Shown here in pieces: positions 39,379 through 51,255 of a stretch of 64,000 bases of DNA. The translations under genes were made by a program, and so were the position numbers. The stretch is from NCBI RefSeq assembly GCF_030867145.1, contig NC_134433.1, forward strand, positions 10,243,216 to 10,307,215, given 5' to 3'. Numbering within the stretch: the stretch's first letter is position 1; each line of letters starts with the position of its first letter. The stretch is from Opisthocomus hoazin. Its lineage: Eukaryota > Chordata > Aves > Opisthocomiformes > Opisthocomidae. The notes beneath the pieces are model-generated. The model was not told where the DNA came from. It made no database searches and saw nothing but the letters and a program-made list of their open reading frames with translations.

Positions 39379-42300
39379 CTGAATAATAATAAAAAAAGAA
39401 CACTCAGTCAAACAGCATTCGGAGCTGACAACATCCAGCTCACGAGGCAGGAACTCGGAGAAAGGACGGCCGGCGCGCGCGTAACGGAAGGGGAGCAGCA
39501 AATGCTTCACATCCACGGGCACAAGTTTCACAGTCTTCATTCTGCACCTGCTGCTGATGTTACTCGGCAAACCTGGGGATTTAAAGGGCTCGGATGAGCA
39601 ATGTTAGTGAAAACACAACAGCCTGAGGCAGACAGGCTGAGGGAGCAGTGGTGCTGAAGCCCAGCTTTTTAATCTCTCAATCTCGGATGGGAAAAGGCAG
39701 ATTTAAACTCCTTATAACCAGCAGATCTTGACATGTTCTGCAGCCGCCTTTCCCCCGGGTACACAAGTTCATTTTCCAAAAAAAGCATTGCACATTTAAT
39801 ATCTCGCCTGGAAGCGGGAAGTCCATGTTTCAGACAAAGGAAACTGTCATCTCCCCCTAACGATACTTTCCTGTGCTGCATCTCGATGGCAGGAACAATT
39901 AACCCTACTTGCAACACCCACCCCCAGGCCCTTTCATTTCTTTCCCTTATTCTGTTCCCGAGAGACGCCAAGCAGTTTTTTGATAAGAAAAGCCATTACT
40001 TTTCAGTTCTCTCAAGCTTGGAATTGAAATCTTTCTCTGCCAAGGTTTGACATCCCCCCTCTGACACACGCATGAGCTTATTATTTCAGTGCTACGCTGC
40101 ATTTTTACTGACAGAACCGAAAAACGCTGCTGGGCCAGCAAGTGCTTAGCAGAGCCGAGAGCATGGTCTCGCCAGCACTCTTCTTGCTCCACGGAACCAA
40201 ATTATTAATACCGTAGAACACAGGGGCTGCCCAGACATATGTGGATAGCCATCATTTTAGTCTTACAATTGCCAGCTCTGTGACAAGCATGACTCAAACA
40301 ATTTTCAAGTACTGGCTGAAAAACAAGCATGAGAGTGGGCAGTGTTACTGGTTTCAATTTAACAATCTGCATCAGTGCTAAGAACCTATAACCCCAAAAT
40401 CATCCCAGAAAAAGGGTTTTCCTACCTCCTTCCTCCTTTTTCTACTTTTTCTGCCCGATTCCTCTTCTCTTGTATGTAATTCCACAACCTTCAATGCTAC
40501 CAGGAAAGCACCAAGTCATCTGCTCCCTAAACACTGCCTGTCTTTCCTCTGAACCTCCACGGTCCTGCTGGCTCAGCAACAAAAGGACAAGCTTAGCTTT
40601 GAACTCCAAGGCACTGCCCACAAGTGCAGCTGGCTTGCGGTTTCTTAACACTTTCCTTCCTCATCCCTTAACCTACCCCAGCTCCACTATCACTCTTTTT
40701 CCCCCCGCTACCCTCCTTCATCAATTTAATACCCCAACAGTTAAATGCCCAGCAGCAGCAGATGAGGGGCAATGCCACAATTTCTACCACCTTCACAGCA
40801 GTTACAATCTTGTCCAACTGCCAAGCAACCAGATGAGAAACAACCTGTTGCTCAGCCCAGTTCCCGGGAGTGCCTGCCCATCCTTTGCCTGCGTGGTTAC
40901 CACCTCATCCCAGTTAGGCAGTATTGCTGGGTTTGGTTTAATTTCTCTCCCTTTCTGCTCCTGCCAAGCTGGAGAGCAAACTATGCCTGGGGACAGCTCT
41001 GGAAGTGCGTTCCTCCTGCAGAAGTTTGCCGTCCTTCCAACACAGAGGCTGGGCTGGGAGAGCCGCATGAGCCACAACGCTGCAATCTTTCCAGCAAAAA
41101 AAAGAAAAAAATCACAGCATCCCAAAAGAAGCAGCCGTTGTGGGTCTTGTTTTATAATTAAAAACACAGCCACAGCTTAAATGTTTTTCTCTAAGAGAGT
41201 ATTTGGCATGGTGCCATGCAAAAGGCATTGAACATAGCCTTGCTATTCTTTGTTTGCTCGGTACATGGATGTGTCAGCACAGGTCATACCTCCCAGCTGA
41301 GCTAGTCCGATATTGTTTTAAGGGTAGATTACAGAGAAAATACAGCAGAAAAAAACCCCACCGCACCCATATCCCAGTTGCATAAAGCTACACAGAGGAA
41401 GAAGCCTTGCTGAGTTTCACAGATGATCTTTAAACCCAAAAGCAGGACATTTTGCTGTTGATCTAACTTCAGGTCACATACTTGGAAACACGAAGAACCC
41501 TAAAAACACTCAGACTCAGATAGGGGTAAGCATAGCACATGTCTTTACAACCTGTTTTGACAGATGTAAACGACGCAGCTCAACAAGCACACTACCACAT
41601 TGCAAGCGCAACCTGGGAGAAAGCTCTTTTAGCTACGAGCACTGAGATTTTTGCCTCCTGTACGTCCGAGCTTGCTTCGCACAGGGTTCAGAGACAGCTT
41701 GCTAGCAGTACTGAGCATTAGCTCATCCACTAAGCAAGCTCAGCATGGTTTACAGCAAGTCCCAGACAAAGGACAAAAACAAAATAGCCCAGATATACAA
41801 ACAGCAATGTTTTAAATAACTCAAGAAAATGCCACCTTCTCGTACACAAATCTAAATCTGAAGAGCGCAGAGATAAATTACAGCAACACCACAAACATAC
41901 TTGGGTTTCTTAGGGAAAATCTACATCAGATTACCCCTTCCTTACTATCATTCTGCATCCAGCGCCTGCTAAGGTGGAAACAGGTCAGAGGTGTTCAAGC
42001 CGATGGCAAAAGGCTCCTGCTCCAACCCCAGCAAAGAGGAGACGAAACAGAGGAATTTCCCCAGCAGCTCTGGCAATGCTTAATGCTATAGGCATTGGCT
42101 TGACATTTAAATGCAGACTGAACCAAAAATATGATTAAATGAAAAGACCAAGGAACCATCATAACCAGAAACATAAGCTGCCTCAGCCCAAAACCATGCA
42201 GAAAACTGGATCCAGTGCCCGAACAACACCCGCCTTGCCCCCCGCGCGACTCCGACGGCTGCCTGGCCAGCTCCCACCACGGATTCCACGCGGGTGCAAA

Positions 42301-43515
42301 CAGGGAGGCGGCAGGCTCGAGGCCTCAGCGTCAACTCCCGCTCCCTCGCACCGACACAATCCAGCGCCGAACCCCTAAAGCTCTGCAGCGGTCCCCGGTT
42401 TACCCTGGCTCACGCTCCAGCTGGTGCCACCACCCCTTCTCAGCACCCCTGGCACCCGCAAAGCCTCTCCAGCGGCCGCACGACAGCCCCGGCGCGGCTC
42501 AGGGCCACAGAGCAGCAGGGAATCAACCCGAGGGACCGAGTGCGGGTGGCAGAGCGGGAGCAGGGTCTCAGCTCACAGCGCTAGGGGCAGGCACCTCGCC
42601 TCCATCTTGGGGAGCAAACCTCCCCGTGGCGCTCCCCACCACCCCCCGCCGCCCTGGAGCCCCCCGTCCCAGCTCCGCCGCCAGCCCCCACGCCCACTGC
42701 AGCACCCGCAGCCCCTCCACCACCCGCAGCATCCCCCCCCAGCCTTTTCCCCGCAGCCCCCAGGCCTCTCCCAGTGCCTCCCAGTTGCAGGAGAATCCCT
42801 GCCAGCCCCAGCGCCACCTGCCCAGTTCCCCTCAAGGCCCCAGCCCTCATCCTCGCCCAGTCCCACCAATAACCCAGTAGCTTGCTCTGCTCATTCCCAG
42901 CCCACCTCCTCTCCCCAGTCCCACCGAGCCCCACCCCCAGCACCCCTCCCAGTACCTCCACATCCACCTGCCCAGTCCTCCCAGTGACCCCCCCATCGCC
43001 ACCCAGCACCTCACCAGTGCCCCTCCCCACCTTATCCCAGTACCTCACCAGTGCCCCTCCCCACCCTACCCCAGTCCCCCTCCCAGTACCACTCACCTCC
43101 TCCCAGTATCCCCTCCCAGTACCCCACCACTGATCCTCTCCGCCCTATCCCAGTCCCCCACACCTCCTCCCAGTATCCCCCCCAGTGACCCACCCATCGC
43201 CTCCTAGTACCCCACCAGCCCCTCCCCACCCTATCCCAGTCCCCCACCAGTGCCCCTCACCTCCTCCCAGTATCCCCCCCTCCCAGTGCCCCCCGGCCCC
43301 TCCTAGCTCGTCACCAGTGTCCCCCTCTACCCTATCCCAGTCCCCCCTCCCAGTGCCCGTCACCTTCTCCCAGTATCCCCTCCCAGTTCCCCACCAGCGC
43401 CCCTCCCCACCCTATCCCAGTCCCCCCTCCCAGTCCCCCATCAGCCCCTCCCCACCCTATCCCAGTCCCCCATCAGCCCCAGCCCAGTCCCCCCCGTGCC
43501 CCCCGGCCCACTCAC
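39379..43515 (-). other. Inferred AP2B1 intron 1, with C-rich repeat at its 5' end
   Basis: It runs from the inferred 5' UTR donor (43515) to the acceptor before the first coding exon. The part from about 42,150 to 43,515 is GC-rich and strongly strand-biased (C on plus). The part from 39,379 to 42,100 shows nothing recognisable. Long open frames over 42,100-43,500 are products of the repeat's base bias. Confidence 0.6.
42840..43490. repeat. C-rich minisatellite-like region (G-rich on AP2B1 sense strand)
   Basis: Degenerate repetition of a CCCAGT-containing unit, such as CCCTATCCCAGTCCCCC and CTCCCAGTATCCCCTCCC. About 25 copies of CCCAGT were counted by hand over 650 bp. On the AP2B1 sense strand this is GGGACTGGGATAGGG-type DNA with many G3-G5 tracts, so it can form G-quadruplexes. 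It starts immediately after the inferred AP2B1 first exon. Confidence 0.85.
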
Positions 43516-43640
43516 GGCGGCGGGACGGACACACCGCTGCGTGGGCGGCGGCGGAACCGGAAGCGGAGCAGCGGGGCCGGAAGGACTCGCGAGGAGCGAG
43601 AATAACCCCTCCCCCGCCTAGAGCGGCCGCGCCCCGACAC
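43516..43640 (-). other. AP2B1: Probable non-coding first exon of AP2B1 (5' UTR)
   Basis: The first coding exon of AP2B1 is preceded by a clean splice acceptor (pyrimidine-rich, ATTCAG) at 39379, so a 5' untranslated exon must lie upstream. On the minus strand the CpG-rich stretch ends in a good donor, CCGCC|GTGAGTGG, with the last exon base at 43516. The transcription start is inferred only roughly, near 43600-43640, just before the PEX12 promoter. This would make intron 1 about 4.1 kb. Confidence 0.5.
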
Positions 43641-43651
43641 CATAGAGTGGC

Positions 43652-43665
43652 GGGGGGGGGGGGGG
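43652..43665 (+). repeat. Poly(G) run, 14 G, in the shared promoter
   Basis: An uninterrupted run of 14 G between the AP2B1 and PEX12 start regions. It is likely to be length-variable and is difficult to sequence, so its exact length in the assembly is uncertain. Confidence 0.85.
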
Positions 43666-43788
43666 AGACAGAGCGCCGCCGGCGCCGCGCTTCCGGGGGG
43701 CGGTGCTCCGCTGCGGCAGGCGGGCGCCCTGCGGGGCCGGGCGGGGGCTCCCCCTGGCGGCGGGGCGGGGCGCGGCGCAGGCGGCGCC

Positions 43789-43914
43789 ATGGCGGAGCTC
43801 GGCGCTCACCTGACGGCCGCCTCGGCGGGGGACGACCGGCCCTCCATCTTCGAGGCGGTGGCCCAGGACAGCCTGATGGCCGCCGTGAAACCCGCCCTGC
43901 AGCACCTGGTGAAG
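43789..43914 (+). CDS. PEX12: PEX12 exon 1, residues 1-42
   Basis: This exon has 42 codons from MAELGAHL to QHLVK. The donor is GTGAAG|GTAAGG, phase 0. Confidence 0.96.
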
Positions 43915-45805
43915 GTAAGGGCGAGGCAGGCCGCAGGCCTGGGGCGGGGGGAGGAGAAGAGGCGGTGTCCTCCGTGCAGGCCGCTGAGGCGAGCCCTGGC
44001 TGGAGGGTGACTGGGGGGAAGCGCTGCGGAGAGGGGTCCTGGAGGGGCTGCACAGCTCCGTGCCGAGCCGCTCATCGCCAGGGTTTACCTCAGGCCTCGC
44101 TCATGAGCCAGCGCGATGGTTTTGCTATCATTCACCACGCTGCTCCGCTGCCGGTTCCTTCCATTTTGTGTGCCTTTCCATAGGTGCTTGCGGAGTCTAA
44201 TCCTGGCCGATACGGCTTCCTCTGGCACTGGTTTGACGAGATCTACGTCCTTCTGGATTTGCTGCTCCAGCAGCACTATCTGGCCAGGTGCAGCGCCTCC
44301 TTTTCTGAGAACTTTTATAGCTTGAAGAGGATACCGATGGGAGACCATGGGCAGCAGCCTCTGGCCACTGCTGGCCTGCCAAAGAGGCAGCACTGGAAGT
44401 CTCTCCTCTTGCTGGTTCTTGTTCCTTACCTGAAAGGAAAGCTAGAGAAACTGGTGTCCAGCCTGAGGGAAGAGGATGAGTACTCCATCCACCCTCCGTC
44501 GTCGTCCTGGAAGAAGCGCTTTTACAGAGCGTTTCTAGCTGCCTACCCCTTTGTAAACATGACCTGGGAGGGCTGGTTTCTTATCCAGCAACTGTGCTAT
44601 ATCCTCGGGAAAGCTCAGCATCATTCACCCATGTTGCGGCTGGCTGGCGTTCGCCTGGTCAGACTGACTGCGGAGGATATCCAGGCCCTGGAGGAGAAAT
44701 TGGCTGGAGCCACCTCAAGTCGAACACAGAGGTATGTCAGAACATGGCTTAGCAGCTGCTTTCTAGGGGGTTCGTGGGTGTGTTAATTTAGAAGTGATGC
44801 TGCAAGTAAAACCGTCTTGTTCTCCAGGAATTCTTCAAGATGAAGTTTACCTCTGGCAAAATGTGCTCCAAAAGGGTGTACTGTTAGTATAAATAAGGAA
44901 ACAAGAGCAGGGATTAGTTTCATAAGATTTTGTGGTCATAAAATTGCCATGCTTGCGGGTCTTTTTTGGCACTCCAGCCTTTATCCTGTTCAGTCTTCAC
45001 CTGCACTTCTCTAACAAGGGAAGTAAACTGCAACAATACTGCTAAAAGGACTCAAACTTAGATTGTTGATTTTTCTGAGCAGCAGCTAGTCAGGACCATG
45101 CTTAATGTCCTGTAAAACGATGATCCATGAGTGAAATGCTCTATGGTCCAGGTCTCCTCGACCCAAACTCTGCCAGTTTAGACTTCTGAACAAAACAGGA
45201 CTTGAAGCTTTCTTAACATACAAGGAATCTGGGAGAAACATCCTAGCAGATGCCTCATTACAAACATGGGATACGTGGACCAACTTCCTTAGTGTTAAGA
45301 AGCTGTATAAAGCAGTGACTTGCTCTCCAAGTCCTTTGTGCCTTGGTTTGCAGATGAAGAAATGTGCAGTAGTAATGGTTTCTCCATATCTTCTCTCTTT
45401 TACAGCATTAAAGCACAAGTGCAGTCAACGGTGAGGAAAGCGTTGGGTGGCATTGCCTTCTCCCTGTCCACCGGGCTGTCCGTCAGTGTTTTTTTCCTCC
45501 AGTTCCTGGACTGGTGGTACTCCTCAGAAAACCAAGAGACAATCAAATCTCTGACAGCACTCCCAACCCCTCCGCCCCCCGTGCACCTCGACCATGGGGC
45601 CGGCTCGGCTCTCTTACCCAAACTGAAGACCGTGTGCCCTCTGTGCCGCAAAATTCGTGTCAATGCCACAGCCCTGTCCACCTCCGGCTTTGTGTTTTGC
45701 TACCGCTGTGCGTACGGTTACGTGAAGACTCACCAGCGCTGCCCCATCACAGGCTACGCCACAGAGCTGCAGCACCTTGTCAAGCTGTACTCTCCCGAGA
45801 GCTGA
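43789..45805 (+). CDS. PEX12: Peroxisome assembly protein 12 (peroxin-12), complete
   Basis: Peroxisomal membrane RING protein. With PEX2 and PEX10 it forms the ubiquitin-ligase and export complex that recycles the import receptor PEX5. Coding exons are 43789-43914, 44184-44731 and 45406-45805, joining in frame to 357 aa (human 359). It starts [12 protein letters not shown] in a strong GCCATGG context. The N-terminal two thirds are the helical membrane domain, and the segment [20 protein letters not shown] at 240-259 is its last membrane helix. A PPPP linker near 280 precedes the RING-like domain, with Cys at 302, 305, 323, 326 and 337; as in other PEX12 proteins it is degenerate. No broken feature was seen. 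The polyadenylation site was not settled: ATTAAA at 46198 and AATAAA at 47331 are candidates. Confidence 0.97.
44184..44731 (+). CDS. PEX12: PEX12 exon 2, residues 43-225
   Basis: The acceptor is TTTCCATAG. The exon encodes [14 protein letters not shown] through SSRTQR and covers the membrane-embedded helices. The donor is ACAGAG|GTATGT, phase 2. A 269-bp intron precedes it and a 674-bp intron without recognised features follows. Confidence 0.97.
45406..45805 (+). CDS. PEX12: PEX12 exon 3, residues 225-357 with RING
   Basis: The acceptor is CTTTTACAG. The exon holds the last membrane helix, the proline linker and the RING-like CPLC...CYRC...CP cysteines, ending LVKLYSPES and TGA at 45803-45805. 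Confidence 0.97.
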
Positions 45806-48800
45806 AAGGCCTGCCCCGTGCTTTCAGAGCGATGCGTTTCCGAGGCTGGCGGCTAGGTAGCAGTGAGCCTAAATTCACCCTTTCTTATGTCCCGTAGAAA
45901 ACTTTGAGCCATTGCAGCTCATCAGTAAGCTCTAGAGCTCCTTTGAACTTGGTGGCACATCAGAGTTTTGCTGCCTTTGCAAATTCTGGTCAGGCTCTCC
46001 CTTTTGTTTATTAGCTGTTCAAACATCTTGTGGCAGTTTCAGAGGGATCAGACAGCCACAGTCTGTCAGCCGGCACAGAAATGCCTTCAAAGACCAACTG
46101 AAAGGGAAGAAACCTTGATTTGGATAAGAAGAATGCAGATGTGAGGATCAGAGAGCATCCCTGGTAAAAGTCCTGCTCGAGGGCATGAGCCAGCAGATTA
46201 AAGAAGTAGGGAAAATTCTCTAGGCGAGTTATTCCTCCCTTAGCAGCTTCCCAGGCACTCGCGCTGCCCGGGGCGAGCTCTGGCACCAATGCTTGTCAGA
46301 GAGACAGAGACGGGCTTAACCCTCTCCTCGATCGTGCTGTTTTGAAGAGTCTCCCTACATTTTCACACTACTCACCTTTGAGTTGAGAACATCACTCCCC
46401 AAATTCCCATCAACAGGTCTAAATTAAGACTTCTGACTCTTTAAAGAAGCAAGAGGTGATGTGTACAAGCAGGGATACAAGAGGGAGATAACATTTGCTG
46501 CACAAGGGAGAAGAACGACAGACCAGATTAAAGCAGCAACTATGCCAAATGATGAGAGTTGATTTTTGTTAAATAAGTCTTTGAATCTGTTATTTCCTGC
46601 TTTTATAAAGCAAAATTATTTCTTGATTGAGAAACTAACATTTTTTTTTCTGAGGATTGCAAAAACCAGAGTTTACTTCTCTGGGGGCTCTATTTACATA
46701 AGGGAGACTAGACTAAAGCTGCTTTCATCTTTGCAGATGATGAAAATGGATATAAGATTAGTATTTTGTAGGCTGGGAATCTTTAATGTCTGTGTTTAAG
46801 TATTCCATTGCAATTATTCCAGTCCCATCCACATAGCACATTCATATCATAACAAAGCATCCTTTCTTTGAACGGAGGAGAAAAGAAGAACGTGTGACAT
46901 GGCTGGTTCTTCCTCGACACCTGGTTTTTCACAGCGGAAGGTTTTTTCCTGACTCAGCTCTAGGGAGCAGCAGTTAGCTACTCCAGACACCACGGTGACT
47001 GCTGATAGAACATGAAGAGCAAAGTTTGCTGCACAAAGTATGTGGTCTTGCCAGATTAAGAGATATATTCTAATGTTTAATCCGCTGAACCAGCCGTCTC
47101 ATTTTCCCCCCACTTCAGCTCTGCTTCATAAGATAAAAATCTCTAATATCCTCCCTCACCTGTAAGCAAGATAGCAAGGTTATTGAATAATGTGGAAAAA
47201 TAGCCATTTGCATCCTCCCAGAGATGCTGTGGAAAACTTCTCCTGTAACAAGTGAGATTTGTCCCCAGTGCTTGTCTTACTATCTCTGTACAGATTCCAG
47301 ACCCTTCTACCTGTGCCATTATGGAATAATAATAAAAACTCTCATTTCTCCTCCTTCCAGTAGTTACAGGATCCATAAAGACACCTCTCTTCCTTTTGAA
47401 AGCCAGTAAGAGCACACGTTACTGGAAAAGAAATCACATCAAGGTGTGAGATTTGCTGAGATTTCAGATCACTTTTAACATAGCTGGCTTTGGGCAGAAT
47501 CACAGAATGTTTGGCGTTGGCAGGGACCTCTGTGGGTCACCCAGTCCAACCCCCTGCCGAAGCAGGGTCACCCAGAGCAGGCTGCACAGGACCTTGTCCA
47601 GGCGGGTCTGGAACATCTCCAGAGGAGGAGATTCCACAACCTCCCTGGGCAGCCTGTTCCAGGGCTCCATCACCCTCAGAGTGAAGAAGTTCTTCCTCGT
47701 GTTCAGACGGAGCTTCCTCTGCTTCAATTTGTGCCCGTTGCCCCTCGTGTCACTTGCTACATCAGGTTTGCTTCATACACAGAGACTGTCATTTCTGTGA
47801 AGAGCCAGTATCCAGGATGCTCCGCTGCCGCACGGTCCTATAACTCCTCTGATTAGACAGACAGGGGCCTGACTGCCCTGTTGACTCTACTGCAACTGCT
47901 CATTTACATAAGGACTGAAGGATCTGAGTGACAACTCAGTTTCAGGACAGGTTTATTTTCCTTTTATCCCTCCTATACCTTCTGAATTACCTGTCTGCTG
48001 CTCAGTGAGAAGCTGGGCGGACCTGGGGCAGAAGACTGACCGATGCTGACTTGCCAGCCAGCACTGCAGAGCTCTTAGGCAAGTTCTGCACCGTCTTCCC
48101 CTCTAATCCAGAAGGATTTGCTGACTGTGGATCACAAGTTGCTGATGGGGGCCTCTACACCTCCTTCTCCCAGGATTCATCTCTCCTCCTCTCCCCAGAA
48201 CAGCCACCAGATCCCTGTCTGTCAGGCCCTCACTGCCCTCCATCCCCCTTCTCCCCAGACCGCCCTGCACAACACCTTGTCCCTGCCAAACGATTTGGCC
48301 AGCCCCACAGCAGCTCCCAGACCTGCACAGAACCACCCTCAACTCGGCCTCACAGTTCTGAACAGCTGTAATTACTCCCTCGAATGTTAAATCGCTCTTT
48401 AATGCCTAGCTGACTAACAGACTTTAAGCCCACAATGGTGACAGGCTCAGAAGTTACTTGGCAGATTTTATTGGTGTTTGCAGATGGCTGCAGAATACCA
48501 ACTTGGATTTGACTGCTTCTAACCTTCCTGTCTTTAGCAGCCAAATACATACCTGTTTATTTGGTTTATTGTCTAAAACAAAAGCTACAAAACCAATTCA
48601 GGTTATACAAACATTGCCTTTTATCTGCTTCTTAACTGCAATAGTGTTATTAAAGCCATGATGGTCTAAAGATAGACAGGAAAAGATTTTTCAAGGAACA
48701 CCAACTTTATTCAACCAAACTCTGGACTTACATGACTGTATAGAAGTTCCCAGATTAGTATGTATCATATATGCATTCAAGATGCTTTGTTCTGTTGCTT

Positions 48801-50400
48801 AATACAATTACATGAATGTTAATGGCAGCACTGGAGTTGTACAATACATCACTGTCAGAACTTAAGTTTGTAAGTCCTTTAAAAAATGCTTAGTGAATTT
48901 AAGCCACACTCATGACTCATCCAGACACTCTTAAAAAATCACTGCATTAGCAACTGAGTTGCTTTCCCTGCTTCCTTAACAGAAACCACGTGGGTTCTGT
49001 TAAGAGAAAACCACTGTAACTATACCCCTAGGTACACATTCCCCACAGAAGCTTCCTTCTCCACAGGAAGAGAGGAATGTAAAGCTGTCACCAAGACCTG
49101 GAAGAGAATAAAAACTAGATTAGAGAATAGCTCCATATCTTTTCTTGTACTTACTTGATTAGCCCAGGCTTTCCCCCCCAACCCCAAAAGGGCTGCACTT
49201 CATCCAGAACAGAGCACCAGAGCCAGGCTCTGCTTCCAAACTTCTGCAACTCGCTTCCAGAAATACTCCTGCCTCCGCGCTAGCAAGCACTAGATGAGAA
49301 CACAGCTGAACCAACTGCTAATGAGGTGTCTACAGGAGAGACAGCTCAAACTCCATTTTACAGAGTCTGCATTGCATTTACAGAGAAGTGCCAGAATATC
49401 TGGAGTTTTGTAAGCTATGTCGCACACAGCAGAAAAAACAAGAAACCTCTCACTGCAAGCTCAGTACTAAACCCAGCATTGCAGCAAGATGCACAAATCC
49501 AAACAGGTATTTGCACTACTCACTTTTCAAATTAAGGTTTTTCTGCTGCTAAAAATTCTTAATATTATTTCAATAGTTTTTAGGGTGCATCAGAAAGTTT
49601 CAAGAAGAAAAGCTGTTTACTCTAGATGAGCTTAGCCTAAATAAGCTCAGAGAGAAGATTATGTGATCATGCCCTGGTCAAAGCAAAGACACAAAGTCTC
49701 AGCAATACCAGTTCAGAGTGTACTTCGCTCATCATTGCTTTGGGCAAACCTAATTCCATTCCATAAGGAGCTTGCTCCAAGTCAGGAACAAGAACAGAAA
49801 AGTGTGGGGGTTTTTTTCTGGAGGAGGAAAAACCCAACCAAAGACACACTTCCCCACCCCCAACAAACACAAAATAAGATGGGTTCTGGGTTAATTATTT
49901 TCAGGATCGCATGACTTTCTACAGCACAGAGTTTGTGGTGAGTTAACACTGACCCCTGGGAGATGAGACAGGAGGGGTTGTTACGAGACTGAAAAGCTGA
50001 GCCCTGATTTGCTATTTCTACCTTCCTGCACCCAGCTCTGTCACACGGGCAGCACAGAGGAGGTGGCACTTCGCACCCTCAGTATGGATGTAGCTTCTCC
50101 ACACAGAGCCTGTGCGTTCAGCTGTGTGCATGCCAAAGCCATGCTGGTAACGTAACGCAGGCAAAAGCTGTTTCCCCTTCCCAAACACCATTAGCTGAGC
50201 CAGGGAAACACCTTTTTTCCTCCCAACACATCTATACACACAGGTCCCTTTTACTTAGGCAGGAGAGACTCCCAATAGGTGTTAATTAAAGATCTGGCTG
50301 ATCTGCAAGCATGCAACAGATAAGAGGAACTGGTTTAAGTTTTATGCTCATCCATGAATTAAAGGTTTGTTTTTTTCTCCTTATTACTTCCTGCTGTTAC
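45806..50400. other. Intergenic: PEX12 3' flank and unremarkable DNA
   Basis: It contains the PEX12 3' UTR (length unknown) and one CR1 fragment at 47496-47753. Otherwise it is AT-rich sequence in which I recognise no gene, RNA or conserved motif. Confidence 0.6.
47496..47753 (-). mobile_element. CR1 LINE 3'-end fragment
   Basis: The plus strand reads AGAATCACAGAATG, AGGGACCTCTGTGGGTCACC, CTCCCTGGGCAGCCTGTTCC and CTCAGAGTGAAGAAGTTCTT. This is the reverse complement of a CR1 3' end of about 260 bp. It looks little diverged from CR1 copies I know, suggesting a fairly young insertion. Confidence 0.92.
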
Positions 50401-50431
50401 AGGTAACAAGGGGATGAAGCACACTTGGCAG

Positions 50432-50477
50432 GAGGGCAAAGAAAGGGGAGGAGGGCAAGGGAAGGGGAGGAGGGCAA
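50432..50477 (+). repeat. 19-bp purine-rich tandem repeat, about 2.4 copies
   Basis: Units 50432-50450 and 50451-50469 (GAGGGCAARRRAAGGGGAG type) differ at two positions, and a partial third follows to 50477. It is an all-purine stretch apart from one C per unit. Confidence 0.9.
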
Positions 50478-50689
50478 CATGTCTGATCAAACCACGCTGG
50501 AGCTAGGGAAGATAGGTCACAAGCTGGGATTCCAAGAAGGTGAAGGAGAGCCAATACCAGGCAAAAACAAGAGGAAAAAAACCTGTCATACCTATAAACG
50601 CTGCTGAGGCCGGTGGCTCTCCAAGGGCCCAGAGCCCTGTTTTGATCTAACCCTCCCATCAGGCCATCCATTTGCACCCTATTTCCCAT

Positions 50690-51255
50690 CTCCTTCCCGG
50701 CACTCTCCCCAAGCCCCTTGCAGCTCGTCCACCCTCAGCTCCTCCGCCCCCGTCCACTCAATCCCCTCAGCCCCCTGCACCCCCCAAGCCCCCAGATATC
50801 CCCCCGCGTCCTGCTCATCCCCGCAGCCCTTCAGCCCCTGATGCCCTACATGGGCCGGGCTCACCCCCAGCCAGCTCAGCCAGCCCCCCCGAATCCCTCC
50901 GCACCCCCTCAGCCTCCCTGGCCCAGTCCCCTCACACCCCAGTCCCCACAGGCCCTGCACCCCCAGCCCGGCTCCCTCATCCCACCGCTCACACAAGGCC
51001 CGACCGCGCTGAAGCAGAGCTGCCCGCCTTTGCCCCAGCCCCTCGGTGGCCAACAGCCAATGGCAACGCGCGGCACTGCGGCGACGCCGGATGGGTGCCA
51101 ATAGGAAGGCGCGTTACGGAGCTCGGGGCGGTGCGAGCGCTTCCCGCGCTGAGGAGGCCTGAGGGGGCCGGAGGCCAGGCTCGGTCCTGCCGGTGGTGCG
51201 CGGCCTTGGGCCGTGCCGTGCCCTCAGCGGCGGGCCTTGCTGAGCCGAGGTGACA
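50690..51255. promoter_or_regulatory. Orphan CpG island with two CCAAT boxes
   Basis: A C-rich stretch (50690-51000) leads into a CpG-dense core (51000-51250). CCAAT boxes occur at 51057-51061 and 51098-51102, both on the plus strand and 41 bp apart, followed by GC-box-like GGGGCGG. A donor-like GCCGAG|GTGACA follows at 51250. The layout resembles a promoter and first exon firing rightwards, toward the Schlafen gene 4 kb away. No protein-coding gene starts here. It may drive a non-coding RNA or a distant 5' UTR exon. Confidence 0.55.

Larger units (their letters stand above)
43480..44060. promoter_or_regulatory. CpG-island bidirectional promoter of AP2B1 and PEX12
   Basis: CpG-dense DNA between the inferred AP2B1 first exon (leftward) and the PEX12 start codon (rightward). 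Three ETS-type motifs are visible: CCGGAAG at 43557-43563 and 43577-43583, and CTTCCGG at 43690-43696. There is no TATA box. A 14-G homopolymer lies between the two genes (43652-43665), next to a NotI-type GCGGCCGC at 43623-43630. Transcription start sites are inferred, not seen. Confidence 0.75.

Noticed and set aside
40470-41180. 236-codon open frame on plus in inferred AP2B1 intron 1
   Set aside because: Composition is serine, proline and leucine-rich without motifs. Overlapping open frames on both strands suggest base bias rather than coding.
42581-43096. Glycine and tryptophan-rich 171-codon open frame on minus
   Set aside because: It is the G-rich strand of the minisatellite, so the periodic GTG/GGG codons are repeat artefacts.
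43185-44183. 332-codon proline-rich open frame on plus across the promoter
   Set aside because: It runs through the C-rich minisatellite, the CpG island and into PEX12 exon 1 in a different frame; it is produced by low stop density in GC-rich repeats.
50672-51253. Proline-rich 193-codon open frame across the orphan CpG island
   Set aside because: Explained by C-rich composition. The overlapping open frames on both strands have no family resemblance.
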